Origin: Corynebacterium matruchotii
Lineage (GTDB): Bacteria; Actinomycetota; Actinomycetes; Mycobacteriales; Mycobacteriaceae
Assembly: GCF_011612265.2 (NCBI RefSeq)
Contig: NZ_CP050134.2
Span: forward strand, 1,302,001 to 1,366,000
Direction of reading: 5' to 3'
Length of the DNA: 64,000 nucleotides
The notes under the pieces were generated by a model, which saw nothing but the letters and a program-made list of their open reading frames with translations, searched no databases and was not told the DNA's origin. Position numbers and translations under genes: made by a program. Below are positions 48,577-56,427 of this stretch, in pieces. Position 1 is the first letter of the stretch. Each line of letters starts with the position of its first letter.

Positions 48577-48607
48577 AGCGGACCTAGGATTTTCTCCTAG
48601 GTCCGCT
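48577..48607 (+). terminator. Hairpin after gnd
   Basis: AGCGGACCTAGGA pairs with the mirror sequence TCCTAGGTCCGCT (48595-48607) around a short T-rich loop, about 14 bases after the gnd stop. The stem is long and GC-rich, but no T tract follows on the + strand, so it may be a transcript-stabilising hairpin or a weak terminator. Confidence 0.6.
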
Positions 48608-48638
48608 CAACCAATCGTCGACACCGAAACTAGCCACC

Positions 48639-50003
48639 ATGGATCTCCTCTTCTCCATACTGTCACTCATAGGATTCATCCTCCTCACCGCCAGCACCGG
48701 CCTCTTCGTTGCCGTCGAATTCGCCCTCACCGGTCTCGAACGCGCCACCATCGACCAAGACCTTAACACCCATAACGATTCCCGCGCCCACGCAGTCAAA
48801 CGCGCCTTCCATAACCTTTCTTTTGTTTTATCCGGCGCCCAACTTGGCATTACTATCACCACTCTCACCACCGGTTACCTCGCGGAACCTATCCTCGCTA
48901 AATTCCTCAATCCTCTGCTTCGCCTCACCGGACTGAGTGAAACCTGGACCACCCCAACGGCCCTCGTCCTTGCTCTCATCATCGCCACTTTCCTTTCCAT
49001 GGTCTTCGGCGAGCTTGTCCCTAAAAACATTGCTATCACCAACCCCATTCGTACCGCCCGGTTTACTATCCAACCTGCCCACGCCTTCAACCTCATCTTT
49101 AAAGGATTCATCACCCTCCTTAATAAAACCGCCAATGCCCTCGTCCGCGCCATAGGTATCGAACCTGCCGACGAGCTCGCCACCGCCCGGTCCGCCCAAG
49201 AGCTCACAACCCTAGTCCGCAATTCTGTCGGCGACGACGGCTTCGACGAAACCATCGCCAACTTCCTAGGCCGCTCCCTCCTTTTTGGCGCCACCACCGC
49301 CGAGGAGCTCATGACCCCCCGCTCCACTATCGAAACCCTCTCCCACGACGACACCATCCTTGACCTCCTCGCCAAGGCCGCCACCACCGGCTATTCCCGC
49401 TTCCCTGTCGTCAACGGCGACCTTGACGACACCATCGGTATCGTCCATTACAAAGACGCCTTCGCTATCCCCACCCACCAGCGCGCCACCACCACCTTAG
49501 GCAGCATCGCCCACACCGTCCGCGCCGTCCCCGAATCCCTCGATGGTGACGCTGTCCTCAATACTGTCCGCGCCGCTGGCGCCCAAGTCATCCTGGTCAA
49601 GGACGAATACGGCGGCACCGCCGGCCTCATCACTATTGAGGACGTCATCGAAGAAATCCTCGGCGACGTCTACGATGAACACGACAACGAAGAAGAACAG
49701 CAAGAATTTCACCAAAACACCACCAGCACCTGGACTATCTCCGGTCTCGTCCGTCTCGATGAACTGGAAGAAAACCTCGGATACCTCGCCCCCGAAGGCC
49801 CCTACGAAACCCTCGGCGGGCTCATCATGTATAACCTCGGACGCATCCCCAAAACCGGCGACGAACTCATACTCCCACCCACCGCCAACCAGCCGACCGA
49901 CGACATTACCCCACCGCCAACCACCTGGCATGCTACTGTCCTCGCCATGGAAGACCGCCGCGTCGACAAAGTACTCCTCACCCCCACCACCAACCTAAAC
50001 TAA
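48639..50003 (+). CDS. CNNM/CorC-type membrane protein with CBS domains (paralogue 1)
   Basis: 454 residues. An N-terminal DUF21/CNNM membrane domain carries the family signature VFGELVPKNIAITNP at the third or fourth helix. A pair of CBS domains follows (about residues 215-335), starting EELMTPRSTIETL and including VKDEYGGTAGLITIEDVIEEILGD. The C-terminal CorC/HlyC domain (from about residue 360) has SGLVRLDELEENLGY and YETLGGLIMYNLGRIP. Family members are linked to Mg2+ or Co2+ export. The second paralogue starts 10 bases downstream. Confidence 0.92.
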   Translation: MDLLFSILSLIGFILLTASTGLFVAVEFALTGLERATIDQDLNTHNDSRAHAVKRAFHNLSFVLSGAQLGITITTLTTGYLAEPILAKFLNPLLRLTGLSETWTTPTALVLALIIATFLSMVFGELVPKNIAITNPIRTARFTIQPAHAFNLIFKGFITLLNKTANALVRAIGIEPADELATARSAQELTTLVRNSVGDDGFDETIANFLGRSLLFGATTAEELMTPRSTIETLSHDDTILDLLAKAATTGYSRFPVVNGDLDDTIGIVHYKDAFAIPTHQRATTTLGSIAHTVRAVPESLDGDAVLNTVRAAGAQVILVKDEYGGTAGLITIEDVIEEILGDVYDEHDNEEEQQEFHQNTTSTWTISGLVRLDELEENLGYLAPEGPYETLGGLIMYNLGRIPKTGDELILPPTANQPTDDITPPPTTWHATVLAMEDRRVDKVLLTPTTNLN

Positions 50004-50013
50004 GGAATAAGCT

Positions 50014-51102
50014 ATGGGAGTCATCACCACCATCACCCTCATTATCGCCCTCCTCGGCGGCAATGCCCTTTTCGTTGCTGCCGAATTCGCCCTCATTTCT
50101 TCTCGCCGCGACCGCATCGAAAACCTCATTGCCAACGGCAATACCAGAGCAAACCGAGTTCTCGGCGCCATATCACACCTCTCTATCAACCTCGCCGCCT
50201 GCCAACTCGGCATCACTATTTGTTCCCTCATTCTCGGCAAAGTCGCCGAACCTGCCATCGCCCACTACCTAACAATCCCCTTCGAACACCTCGGCATTCC
50301 CCACCAGCTTCTGCATCCCCTTTCTTTCGTTCTCGCCCTCGCCATCATTACCTATCTCCATATCCTCCTTGGCGAAATGGTGCCCAAAAACATTTCCCTC
50401 ACCAACCCGGAAACCCTCGCCATCTGGCTCACTCCCCCACTACTGTTTTGGGCACGACTCTCTCGTCCCCTCATCAGCATGATGAACGCCGTCGCCCGCC
50501 ACACCCTCAAACTCGTTGGCATCGAACAGCGCGATGAGCTCAATGCCACCGTCGACGAAAACCAGCTCAAAACCATGATTACCGAATCCCGCTCCGAGGG
50601 CCTCCTCGATGCGGAAGAACACGCCCGCCTCAGCAAGGCCCTCCGCAGCGGTCGCACCCTCGCCGAAGTCATGATCCCTCTCACCAAAGTCCGCACCCTC
50701 ACCTTCGGTGCCCGCGGCCCCCTGCTCACCGACGTCGAACAAGCCGTCAGAGAAACCGGTTTCTCCCGCTTCCCAGTCGAAATCACCCCCGGCACCTTCC
50801 AGGGATATGTCCACGTCAAAGACGTCCTCGACCGGTTTGACGCCGGCAAAACCTACCCACCCAACGCTATTGTTCACCGTAGCGAGATTCGTCCCTTGCA
50901 CAATATCGACGTTAATGAAACCCTCGACCGGGCTCTCCACGACCTCCACCACAAATCCGCCCACATGGCCCAAGTCCGGGACCACGGCCGCGTCGTCGGC
51001 GTCGTCACTCTCGAAGATCTTATCGAGGAATACCTTGGCACCTTCAACGACTGGACCCACAGCAATAACCGTGGCGGCAACACCACACCACCAGCAGCAT
51101 GA
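50014..51102 (+). CDS. CNNM-type membrane protein with CBS domains (paralogue 2)
   Basis: 362 residues. It shares the DUF21 membrane domain (NALFVAAEFALISSRRDRIE, HILLGEMVPKNISLTNPE) and the CBS pair (AEVMIPLTKVRTLTFG, GRVVGVVTLEDLIEEYLGTFND) with the preceding gene, but lacks the C-terminal CorC domain. AAGGAAT precedes the ATG. The tandem probably works as one pair in metal-ion transport; in C. glutamicum two such genes also follow gnd, as I recall. The last 4 bases overlap the next gene (ATGA). Confidence 0.91.
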   Translation: MGVITTITLIIALLGGNALFVAAEFALISSRRDRIENLIANGNTRANRVLGAISHLSINLAACQLGITICSLILGKVAEPAIAHYLTIPFEHLGIPHQLLHPLSFVLALAIITYLHILLGEMVPKNISLTNPETLAIWLTPPLLFWARLSRPLISMMNAVARHTLKLVGIEQRDELNATVDENQLKTMITESRSEGLLDAEEHARLSKALRSGRTLAEVMIPLTKVRTLTFGARGPLLTDVEQAVRETGFSRFPVEITPGTFQGYVHVKDVLDRFDAGKTYPPNAIVHRSEIRPLHNIDVNETLDRALHDLHHKSAHMAQVRDHGRVVGVVTLEDLIEEYLGTFNDWTHSNNRGGNTTPPAA

Positions 51103-51968
51103 ACATCCTCACCGAAACCGAATGGCGCGCCCACAACAATAACCACATCACCCGTGCCCGCCGCTACACCGACGACCACCTCGCCCGTCGTAAAGCCGGC
51201 ACCGCCCACCCCATCTTCGATTTCCTGTTCGAGTACTACCCCATCCGAATCTCACACCTCCACCGCTGGCACCCCGGCATCGGCATTGGGCTCGCCGACC
51301 CTCACCGTGCTAGCCCTCACAGCGCCTGGCGGTACTACTACCACCACAATGGGGTAACCACAACAGACGTGTCCGCCTTCCTCGCCGCGCATAAACCTGC
51401 CATCACCCAAATCCGCACCATCCTCACAAACACCACCGCCAACCCCACCCGTTTCGACTGCTTTGGCCTGCACGAATGGGCCATGGTTTACCGCACCGAC
51501 CATCCCCGCCACAATCTTCCCCTCCGGCTCACCCCCGCGGAAACCAACCAGGTCGTAGAACAGCACACCATCAAATGCACCCACTTCGATGCTTACCGAT
51601 TTTTCACCCCCGAAGCCCAACCCCTAAATCTCACAGTTTTAACCCGTGAAAACCGGGAGCATGGGGAACAACGGGGGTGCCTACACGCCACGATGGATTT
51701 GTATAAATGGGCGGCGAAATTGGGGCCGCTCATTCCCGGGGATTTATGGTTGGACACGTTTGAATTGGCATGGCAAGCCCGTATTTTGGATATGGAAGCG
51801 TCCCCGTATGATTGCCGAAGTTTAGGGTTTGGGGTGGTCCCGATTGAGACCCCCGAGGGGAAGCACGAGTATGTACATCGGCAACGATTATTGGCTCATG
51901 CGGGGGATTTATTACGGCACCGGATCCTGACCACGATCGAGCAGGCATTCGCGTTCAACTATAACTAA
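51099..51968 (+). CDS. Conserved actinobacterial protein, often labelled 3-methyladenine DNA glycosylase
   Basis: 289 residues, no signal peptide or membrane segment. It has many His and aromatic residues: FDFLFEYYPIRISHLHRWHPG, RYYYHHNGV, FDCFGLHEWAMVYR, CTHFDAYRFFTPEA, GCLHATMDLYKWAAKLGPLIPGDL and ILDMEASPYDC. The conserved His/Asp/Cys pattern suggests an enzyme. I recall homologues annotated as a DNA glycosylase, but I see no helix-hairpin-helix or known glycosylase motif to support this. It overlaps the upstream CNNM gene by 4 bases and is likely co-transcribed. Codon style changes from C-ending to G/T-rich at about 51.64 kb inside the gene. Confidence 0.7.
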   Translation: MNILTETEWRAHNNNHITRARRYTDDHLARRKAGTAHPIFDFLFEYYPIRISHLHRWHPGIGIGLADPHRASPHSAWRYYYHHNGVTTTDVSAFLAAHKPAITQIRTILTNTTANPTRFDCFGLHEWAMVYRTDHPRHNLPLRLTPAETNQVVEQHTIKCTHFDAYRFFTPEAQPLNLTVLTRENREHGEQRGCLHATMDLYKWAAKLGPLIPGDLWLDTFELAWQARILDMEASPYDCRSLGFGVVPIETPEGKHEYVHRQRLLAHAGDLLRHRILTTIEQAFAFNYN

Positions 51969-52063
51969 ACGGTAACATTGGAGATTAATGCCGGCCCTTT
52001 GAATAAAAGTTATATGCCGGAAAATCTTTGTCGCGGCAACATGATAGAAAGGGTATCTCTGCC

Positions 52064-53542
52064 ATGGGGCGCCATTCCGATGGACTCACCAATTACAAGT
52101 TTTCCACGCATGTGTATGTGGTTATCGCGTGTTTAGTTGTTGCCGTCATCATTATTGTGTTTTGGGTTAAGGCAATTCATGGTGATTCGACTACGGATAA
52201 GTCGAAGTGCTTGGCTGGTGATCTCACGGTGAAAATAGCGTCGTCGGCGGGGGCAGAGTCGCTGGCCACTAACGTTATCGACCAATATAATGCGAAGAAA
52301 CCGGTGGTGCGGGATCATTGCATTACTGCGGAGGCCACCAAGTCGTTGGCGGAGGCGAGTGCGTATATTACTGACGAGTCGGACGGTATGGCAGCGCAAG
52401 CGGTGACCCAGGCACAGCGGGCGCCGGCGCAGGCCGCAGCTGAATGGCCGATCGTGCAGGTAATGAAGGTGGGAATTGCGTCGACGGAACACGATGTCAG
52501 CCGGGAGAAACTCACCGATGTGACCTACCCGGTCAAGGATAATGCGATGGCATCGGCGCTGGTTGCGGCCAGTTTGAATAATAATTCGGTGGACGCCACG
52601 AAGCAGGCGTTGACAAAGGATAAATCGGTGACGGTCGCGTCTGCGGTACAGGACGGCAAGAAATTCATTGTTGTCAACGAAACAAGTGCGCCGGCGAATT
52701 ACACATTTACCGAGATCAAGGATGTGGTGCAGCCGGTACGGGTGGTGTCGTTGACGGCCACGGATACGGTCGCGGAGGATGCGGTGCGAGCCGGGGCGGA
52801 TCTTGGTTCTAGCATGGTCAACGCGGATGCTGGAAAGCAGGCCACGTCGGTGACGTCATTGGCGGCGACGCAGGCGTTGCAGCAGTTTGATACGGAAGCG
52901 AATTCGGCGGCGCCAGCATCTCCTGCTCCCGCTCCGGCCCCGGAGGCCCAGCCGCAGGCCGCGGCAAGTGCTGTGACGAGTGCGAATACGTTGTTCCTGT
53001 TTGATACGTCGGCGGCGATGGCGCAGGCGTCGGATGATGGCCGAACCTGGTTCCAGGTGGTTTCGAATGCGATTGCGCAGGCGGTGCCGATGGTGGGGGC
53101 ACAGCACCAGGTGGCGTTGTGGAATTATTCGTCACCGCTGAACCCGGGGGTGAAAAAGGGGTGGCGGGAGAATGTGAGTTTTGCCTCGTCGATGACGAAT
53201 GAGCAGATTGGTAATACGGCGATTGGGTTTACTACCGGTGGTGTGCCGCAGACTCGGGCGGCGACGGTGGCGGCGGTGAATTATGCCACGTCGTATGCGA
53301 AGGAGTCTGGTCAGCCTGCCCGGGTGGTGCTCGTTACTACTGGCACGTCGGATTTGGGGGATATGTCGGCGGTGACGCAGGCGCTGTCCGCGGCGAAGGC
53401 TGCGAAAGTGGAGCTATCGGTGGTGCATGTGGGTACTGGTACGCAGGACAGCGAGTTAATGAAGGCAGCCCAGGCATCTGAGGTGGTGACGACCGCTGAT
53501 AATGTGGCGGATGTGATAGAAAAGCTCAGTGGGGTGAAATAA
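52064..53542 (+). CDS. Membrane-anchored VWA-domain protein
   Basis: 492 residues from MGRHSDGLTNYKF. One N-terminal helix (VYVVIACLVVAVIIIVFWV, about 15-33) anchors it. A region to about residue 285 resembles the solute-binding-like domain often coupled to VWA in actinobacteria. A Pro/Ala linker (SPAPAPAPEAQPQ, near residue 290) leads to a VWA domain starting NTLFLFDTSAAMAQ. The MIDAS pattern D-x-S-x-S reads D-T-S-A-A, so metal binding may be altered. GAAAGGG precedes ATG 52064. The function is unknown; a role in envelope adhesion or assembly is only an inference. A clear terminator follows. Confidence 0.8.
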   Translation: MGRHSDGLTNYKFSTHVYVVIACLVVAVIIIVFWVKAIHGDSTTDKSKCLAGDLTVKIASSAGAESLATNVIDQYNAKKPVVRDHCITAEATKSLAEASAYITDESDGMAAQAVTQAQRAPAQAAAEWPIVQVMKVGIASTEHDVSREKLTDVTYPVKDNAMASALVAASLNNNSVDATKQALTKDKSVTVASAVQDGKKFIVVNETSAPANYTFTEIKDVVQPVRVVSLTATDTVAEDAVRAGADLGSSMVNADAGKQATSVTSLAATQALQQFDTEANSAAPASPAPAPAPEAQPQAAASAVTSANTLFLFDTSAAMAQASDDGRTWFQVVSNAIAQAVPMVGAQHQVALWNYSSPLNPGVKKGWRENVSFASSMTNEQIGNTAIGFTTGGVPQTRAATVAAVNYATSYAKESGQPARVVLVTTGTSDLGDMSAVTQALSAAKAAKVELSVVHVGTGTQDSELMKAAQASEVVTTADNVADVIEKLSGVK

Positions 53543-53546
53543 GAGA

Positions 53547-53570
53547 AACCGACTGTTACGTCGGTTTTTT
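53547..53570 (+). terminator. Intrinsic terminator after the VWA gene
   Basis: AACCGAC (53547-53553) pairs with GTCGGTT (53560-53566) around a 6-base loop, and a run of T follows directly. It lies 5 bases after the stop, between convergent genes. Confidence 0.85.
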
Positions 53571-54120
53571 AGGAGCTTTTGCGACGCCTAGCGGCGAGTT
53601 CATCGACCTCCGATTCTGGGGTGGTGTCGGTGGTGGCGGGTTGGTCGACTCGTTCCGAGGGGAATGCGGAAATGGTGCCGGTGAGTTCTTTCATGATGCC
53701 GGGCACCGCAATGCCGAACACGCCTTGTCCGCCGCCGAGCAGGTCAATGACTTCTTCGGCGCTGCGGCATTCGTAAACGGTGGTGCCGTCAGAGACGAGG
53801 GTGATTTCGGCGAGGTCTTCGACGCCGAGGTCCCGGAGCTTGTCGACGGCCTGTCGAATGTTTTGGAGGGAAATGCCGGTGTCTAACAGTCGTTTGACGA
53901 TTTTTAGGACCAAAATGTCTTTAAAGGAGTAGAGGCGTTGCGACCCGGAGCCGCGGGCGGTGCGGATACTAGGTTCGACGAGTTTGGTGCGGGCCCAGTA
54001 GTCGAGTTGCCGGTAGGTGATGCCGGCGACTTGGCAGGCTATGGGCACTCGATAGCCGAGGGCTTCGTCGGGTCCTCCCATATCGAAGAGTGATTCTTGA
54101 ATGGGGTGGTCATTAGTCAT
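53569..54120 (-). CDS. MerR-family transcriptional regulator
   Basis: 183 residues from MTNDHPIQES (a longer frame begins at 54132). The MerR helix-turn-helix reads YRVPIACQVAGITYRQLDYWARTKLVEPSIRTARGSGSQRLYSFKDILVLKIVKRLLDTG, in which the QLDYWARTKLV and GSGSQRLYS segments are typical. A dimerisation helix follows (ISLQNIRQAVDKLRDL). The C-terminal half has no metal-binding cysteines, so the signal is unknown. It is the last gene of the odhI-ftsR-nuclease-merR group and has its own upstream region with two palindromes at 54239-54262. Confidence 0.88.
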   Translation of the reverse strand: MTNDHPIQESLFDMGGPDEALGYRVPIACQVAGITYRQLDYWARTKLVEPSIRTARGSGSQRLYSFKDILVLKIVKRLLDTGISLQNIRQAVDKLRDLGVEDLAEITLVSDGTTVYECRSAEEVIDLLGGGQGVFGIAVPGIMKELTGTISAFPSERVDQPATTDTTPESEVDELAARRRKSS

Positions 54121-54238
54121 TATTGTTCGCACTCCTTGCGGTCTTATGCTCCATTAAAGAACTTCATGGTTTTGTTAGGGCGTTAGGGCAAGGTTAACGA
54201 AGCTCCACTGTGAGGGCCTGCGACACGCCGCTAATTTA

Positions 54239-54262
54239 AACCTCAGGTTGAAGTTTAAACTT
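54239..54262. promoter_or_regulatory. Two adjacent palindromes, possible MerR operator
   Basis: AACCTCAGGTT (54239-54249) and AAGTTTAAACTT (54251-54262) are each self-complementary and one base apart, within an AT-rich stretch about 120 bases upstream of the merR start. MerR regulators bind dyads inside their promoters, so autoregulation is plausible. It is also in the region after the nuclease-family gene. Confidence 0.4.
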
Positions 54263-54307
54263 ATTTTAGATCTTTGTCACTCACCCGCGACAAAAGTATC
54301 TTCATTA

Positions 54308-54889
54308 TTATTCTTTCGAATCTTTTGGGGGGTTATCATCCGAACCCAATAAATCCGCTTCGCTGACTCCCATGCTCTCCATGAGCTTGGAAAAATCCGC
54401 ATCGGCGGCCGCGTCACCGGATGCTGACTCCTCAAGGTGAGATTCGACTGGATCCGTGGTGAGGTAGAGGCCTAACCAGGTTTCCAGGTCGGCTTCGGAA
54501 ATAAAAACGCTGGCATGTGATAACACATCCTCACTCGCCATGATCGGCAAATTTAGTAAATATGCCACCCCCATGGCGTCGCTGGGGCGACATTCAAGTT
54601 CGTCCCCATTATTGGTAACCAAGCTGGCAATGTAGTCACCAGCAAAGTAGGAATCGATGTGAACTTCCTTGAACCCACCCGCCGTTGCAGCTGCCAAATC
54701 AATGAGAACATTGACCATGCGTGGGCGTCGCGTTGGCACCCCAGCCTCGTGTTGCAACAGTTCAAATGCATCGGCGGCGTCGATCCACACGGGTAGTATT
54801 CGGTTTTTCTCAATCCACCGCAGCACGATGCAATATTGGTTTTCGGGGAATTCCGAAATTTGGAGGTATTCAACGAGATGGTAGGTCAT
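54308..54889 (-). CDS. Bifunctional nuclease family protein (DUF151)
   Basis: 193 residues. The DUF151/BFN domain covers about residues 1-140: VLRWIEKNRILPVWIDAADAF, LQHEAGVPTRRPRMVNVLIDLAAA, FKEVHIDSYFAGDYIASL, ELECRPSDAMGVAYLLNLPIMASEDVL. The family has been reported to have RNase and DNase activity in plants, and its role in bacteria is unclear. The acidic C-terminus (from about residue 145) is low complexity. It starts 12 bases after the ftsR stop and is probably on the same transcript. Confidence 0.88.
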   Translation of the reverse strand: MTYHLVEYLQISEFPENQYCIVLRWIEKNRILPVWIDAADAFELLQHEAGVPTRRPRMVNVLIDLAAATAGGFKEVHIDSYFAGDYIASLVTNNGDELECRPSDAMGVAYLLNLPIMASEDVLSHASVFISEADLETWLGLYLTTDPVESHLEESASGDAAADADFSKLMESMGVSEADLLGSDDNPPKDSKE

Positions 54890-54901
54890 AAAAAGCCAAC
54901 T

Positions 54902-55618
54902 TTAACCTGATTGGTTACGCAATTCATTCTTCACCAGAACCGCATGCAAGGAAACTACAAGTGCTGACATTCGCCGACTCATTTCTTCGGCCTGTTCTCT
55001 AGCCACATCCTTGTTGGACTTGGCTAGGGGGGTAACAACCTGGGAAATCAAACCAGCCTGCCGGCTTGCAGCATTTTTCACCGATTTTAAATGGCGGGCG
55101 TCAATACCAAATTCGCTCAAGGCATTAGCGGTACTCACCACTTGGATGTCATCAGCGGTGAAAAATCCTGACTGATCCGGTCCGATAATTCCTACGTTAG
55201 CCAAATCAATAACAAATTGCAGTTCTACCCCCGCTTTCTTGGCGACTTCCACATCACTTAGGCGGGTGATAGCCGGTTTTCGAAATTTTTCGGGGCTGAT
55301 AATGGTTTGGGCCGTTGCGGCTTTAGTGATGGGAATGACTGAACGGGAATCCATGGCATCCAGCTGCTTTTTGATTTCTTTGAGGGGCATATAGGTTTCT
55401 TGCTGGATGGTGAGGACATAACGCAGCCGCTCCACATCCGCGTTGGTGTATTTGCGGTAGCCGGAACTGGTTCGTTGGGGAGACACCAGCCCCTCCGACT
55501 CCAGATACCGGATTTTCGACAGGGTAATGTCAGGGAATTCTGGTGTTAGCAGCTTGAGTACCTCACCGATATTAATCGGTTTGGGATCGGGCCCAGTAGG
55601 TTGTGGGATTGCGCTCAT
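54902..55618 (-). CDS. ftsR: MerR-type regulator FtsR
   Basis: 238 residues. The N-terminal MerR domain reads INIGEVLKLLTPEFPDITLSKIRYLESEGLVSPQRTSSGYRKYTNADVERLRYVL. It continues with a helical region and a C-terminal domain starting TRLSDVEVAKKAGVELQFV, as in M. tuberculosis Rv1828. In C. glutamicum the homologue next to odhI activates ftsZ and affects cell growth. A TTTAACGTTAAA palindrome (55754-55765) lies in its upstream region. The order odhI-ftsR-nuclease-merR is conserved in corynebacteria. Confidence 0.9.
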   Translation of the reverse strand: MSAIPQPTGPDPKPINIGEVLKLLTPEFPDITLSKIRYLESEGLVSPQRTSSGYRKYTNADVERLRYVLTIQQETYMPLKEIKKQLDAMDSRSVIPITKAATAQTIISPEKFRKPAITRLSDVEVAKKAGVELQFVIDLANVGIIGPDQSGFFTADDIQVVSTANALSEFGIDARHLKSVKNAASRQAGLISQVVTPLAKSNKDVAREQAEEMSRRMSALVVSLHAVLVKNELRNQSG

Positions 55619-55753
55619 GGACTAGTGTTTCCGGCTCGGGGGATGGACAACGACAAAATTATTTTGACTTTATAAGGATGCCGAAATACCGCATCCCTAG
55701 TGCTACCTACCGATTGTGCCCGAAAAAACCACGGCGGTGGGCTAAACGTCAAC

Positions 55754-55765
55754 TTTAACGTTAAA
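55754..55765. promoter_or_regulatory. TTTAACGTTAAA palindrome upstream of ftsR
   Basis: A perfect 12-base palindrome located 3 bases after the odhI stop and about 136 bases upstream of the ftsR start. Related AACTTTAAC sequence recurs at the ftsR-nuclease gene junction (about 54897-54905). It may be an FtsR binding site for autoregulation, by inference from position only. Confidence 0.4.
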
Positions 55766-55768
55766 TTC

Positions 55769-56198
55769 TCAGTTTTCCGGACCCGCAATGAACACTAGTC
55801 GGAACTTACCGATTTGGATTTCATCACCAATAGATAGCACCTGTGAGTTGCGAGGTTCCCTATTGACATAGGTGCCGTTGAGGGATCCCACATCCACAAC
55901 TTCGAAAGTTCCGTCGTTAAGCCGAAATTCAGCATGCCGGCGAGACACGGTGACGTCGTCGAGGAAAATGTCCGACTCGGGATGCCGGCCGGCGGTGGTG
56001 GTTTCCTGATCCAGTAAGAACCTAGCGCCGGCGTTCGGCCCCCGCTTCACGATCAAAATGGCGGCGCCGGCTGGTGGGGTGATGTCAGAACCGGTGGCGG
56101 GTGCTGCCGCTCCGCTCTCCATTTCTTTCAGCAGATCAGCGCGAAACACGGATGTGGTCTCAACCTGAACATCCTGGTTATCGTTGTTATCACTCATG
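55769..56198 (-). CDS. odhI: 2-oxoglutarate dehydrogenase inhibitor OdhI
   Basis: FHA-domain protein that in unphosphorylated form binds and inhibits the E1o subunit of 2-oxoglutarate dehydrogenase and is released by PknG phosphorylation. 142 residues from MSDNNDNQDV. The phospho-site segment ETTSVFRADLLKEME (adjacent Thr residues near 14-15) precedes the FHA domain with GRHPESDIFLDDVTVSRRHAEF and GSLNGTYVN. ATG 56198 is chosen over a longer frame because MSDNN is the family start. The mycobacterial equivalent is GarA. Confidence 0.95.
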
Positions 56199-56427
56199 CG
56201 TGAACCCTCCATCAACAAAGTTTATAATTACCGGATGCATTCACAATGTGATGCAAGGAAAACATCGGAACCACCCGCATAATAATTTTCAACCAATGTA
56301 AACATAATAGCGCCTGAACTCTGTTTTTGGGCAGAACTCATAAGCTATCTCCAGCTTGTGGCGTCGTTGTAAGCTATCGTAACACAAATAACAGCTGTGT
56401 AATTTCATCTCACCTGACGCATAAAAC

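Noticed and set aside
55722..55745. Short hairpin with T run after odhI on the - strand
   Set aside because: The stem is only four base pairs. It is not convincing as a terminator.
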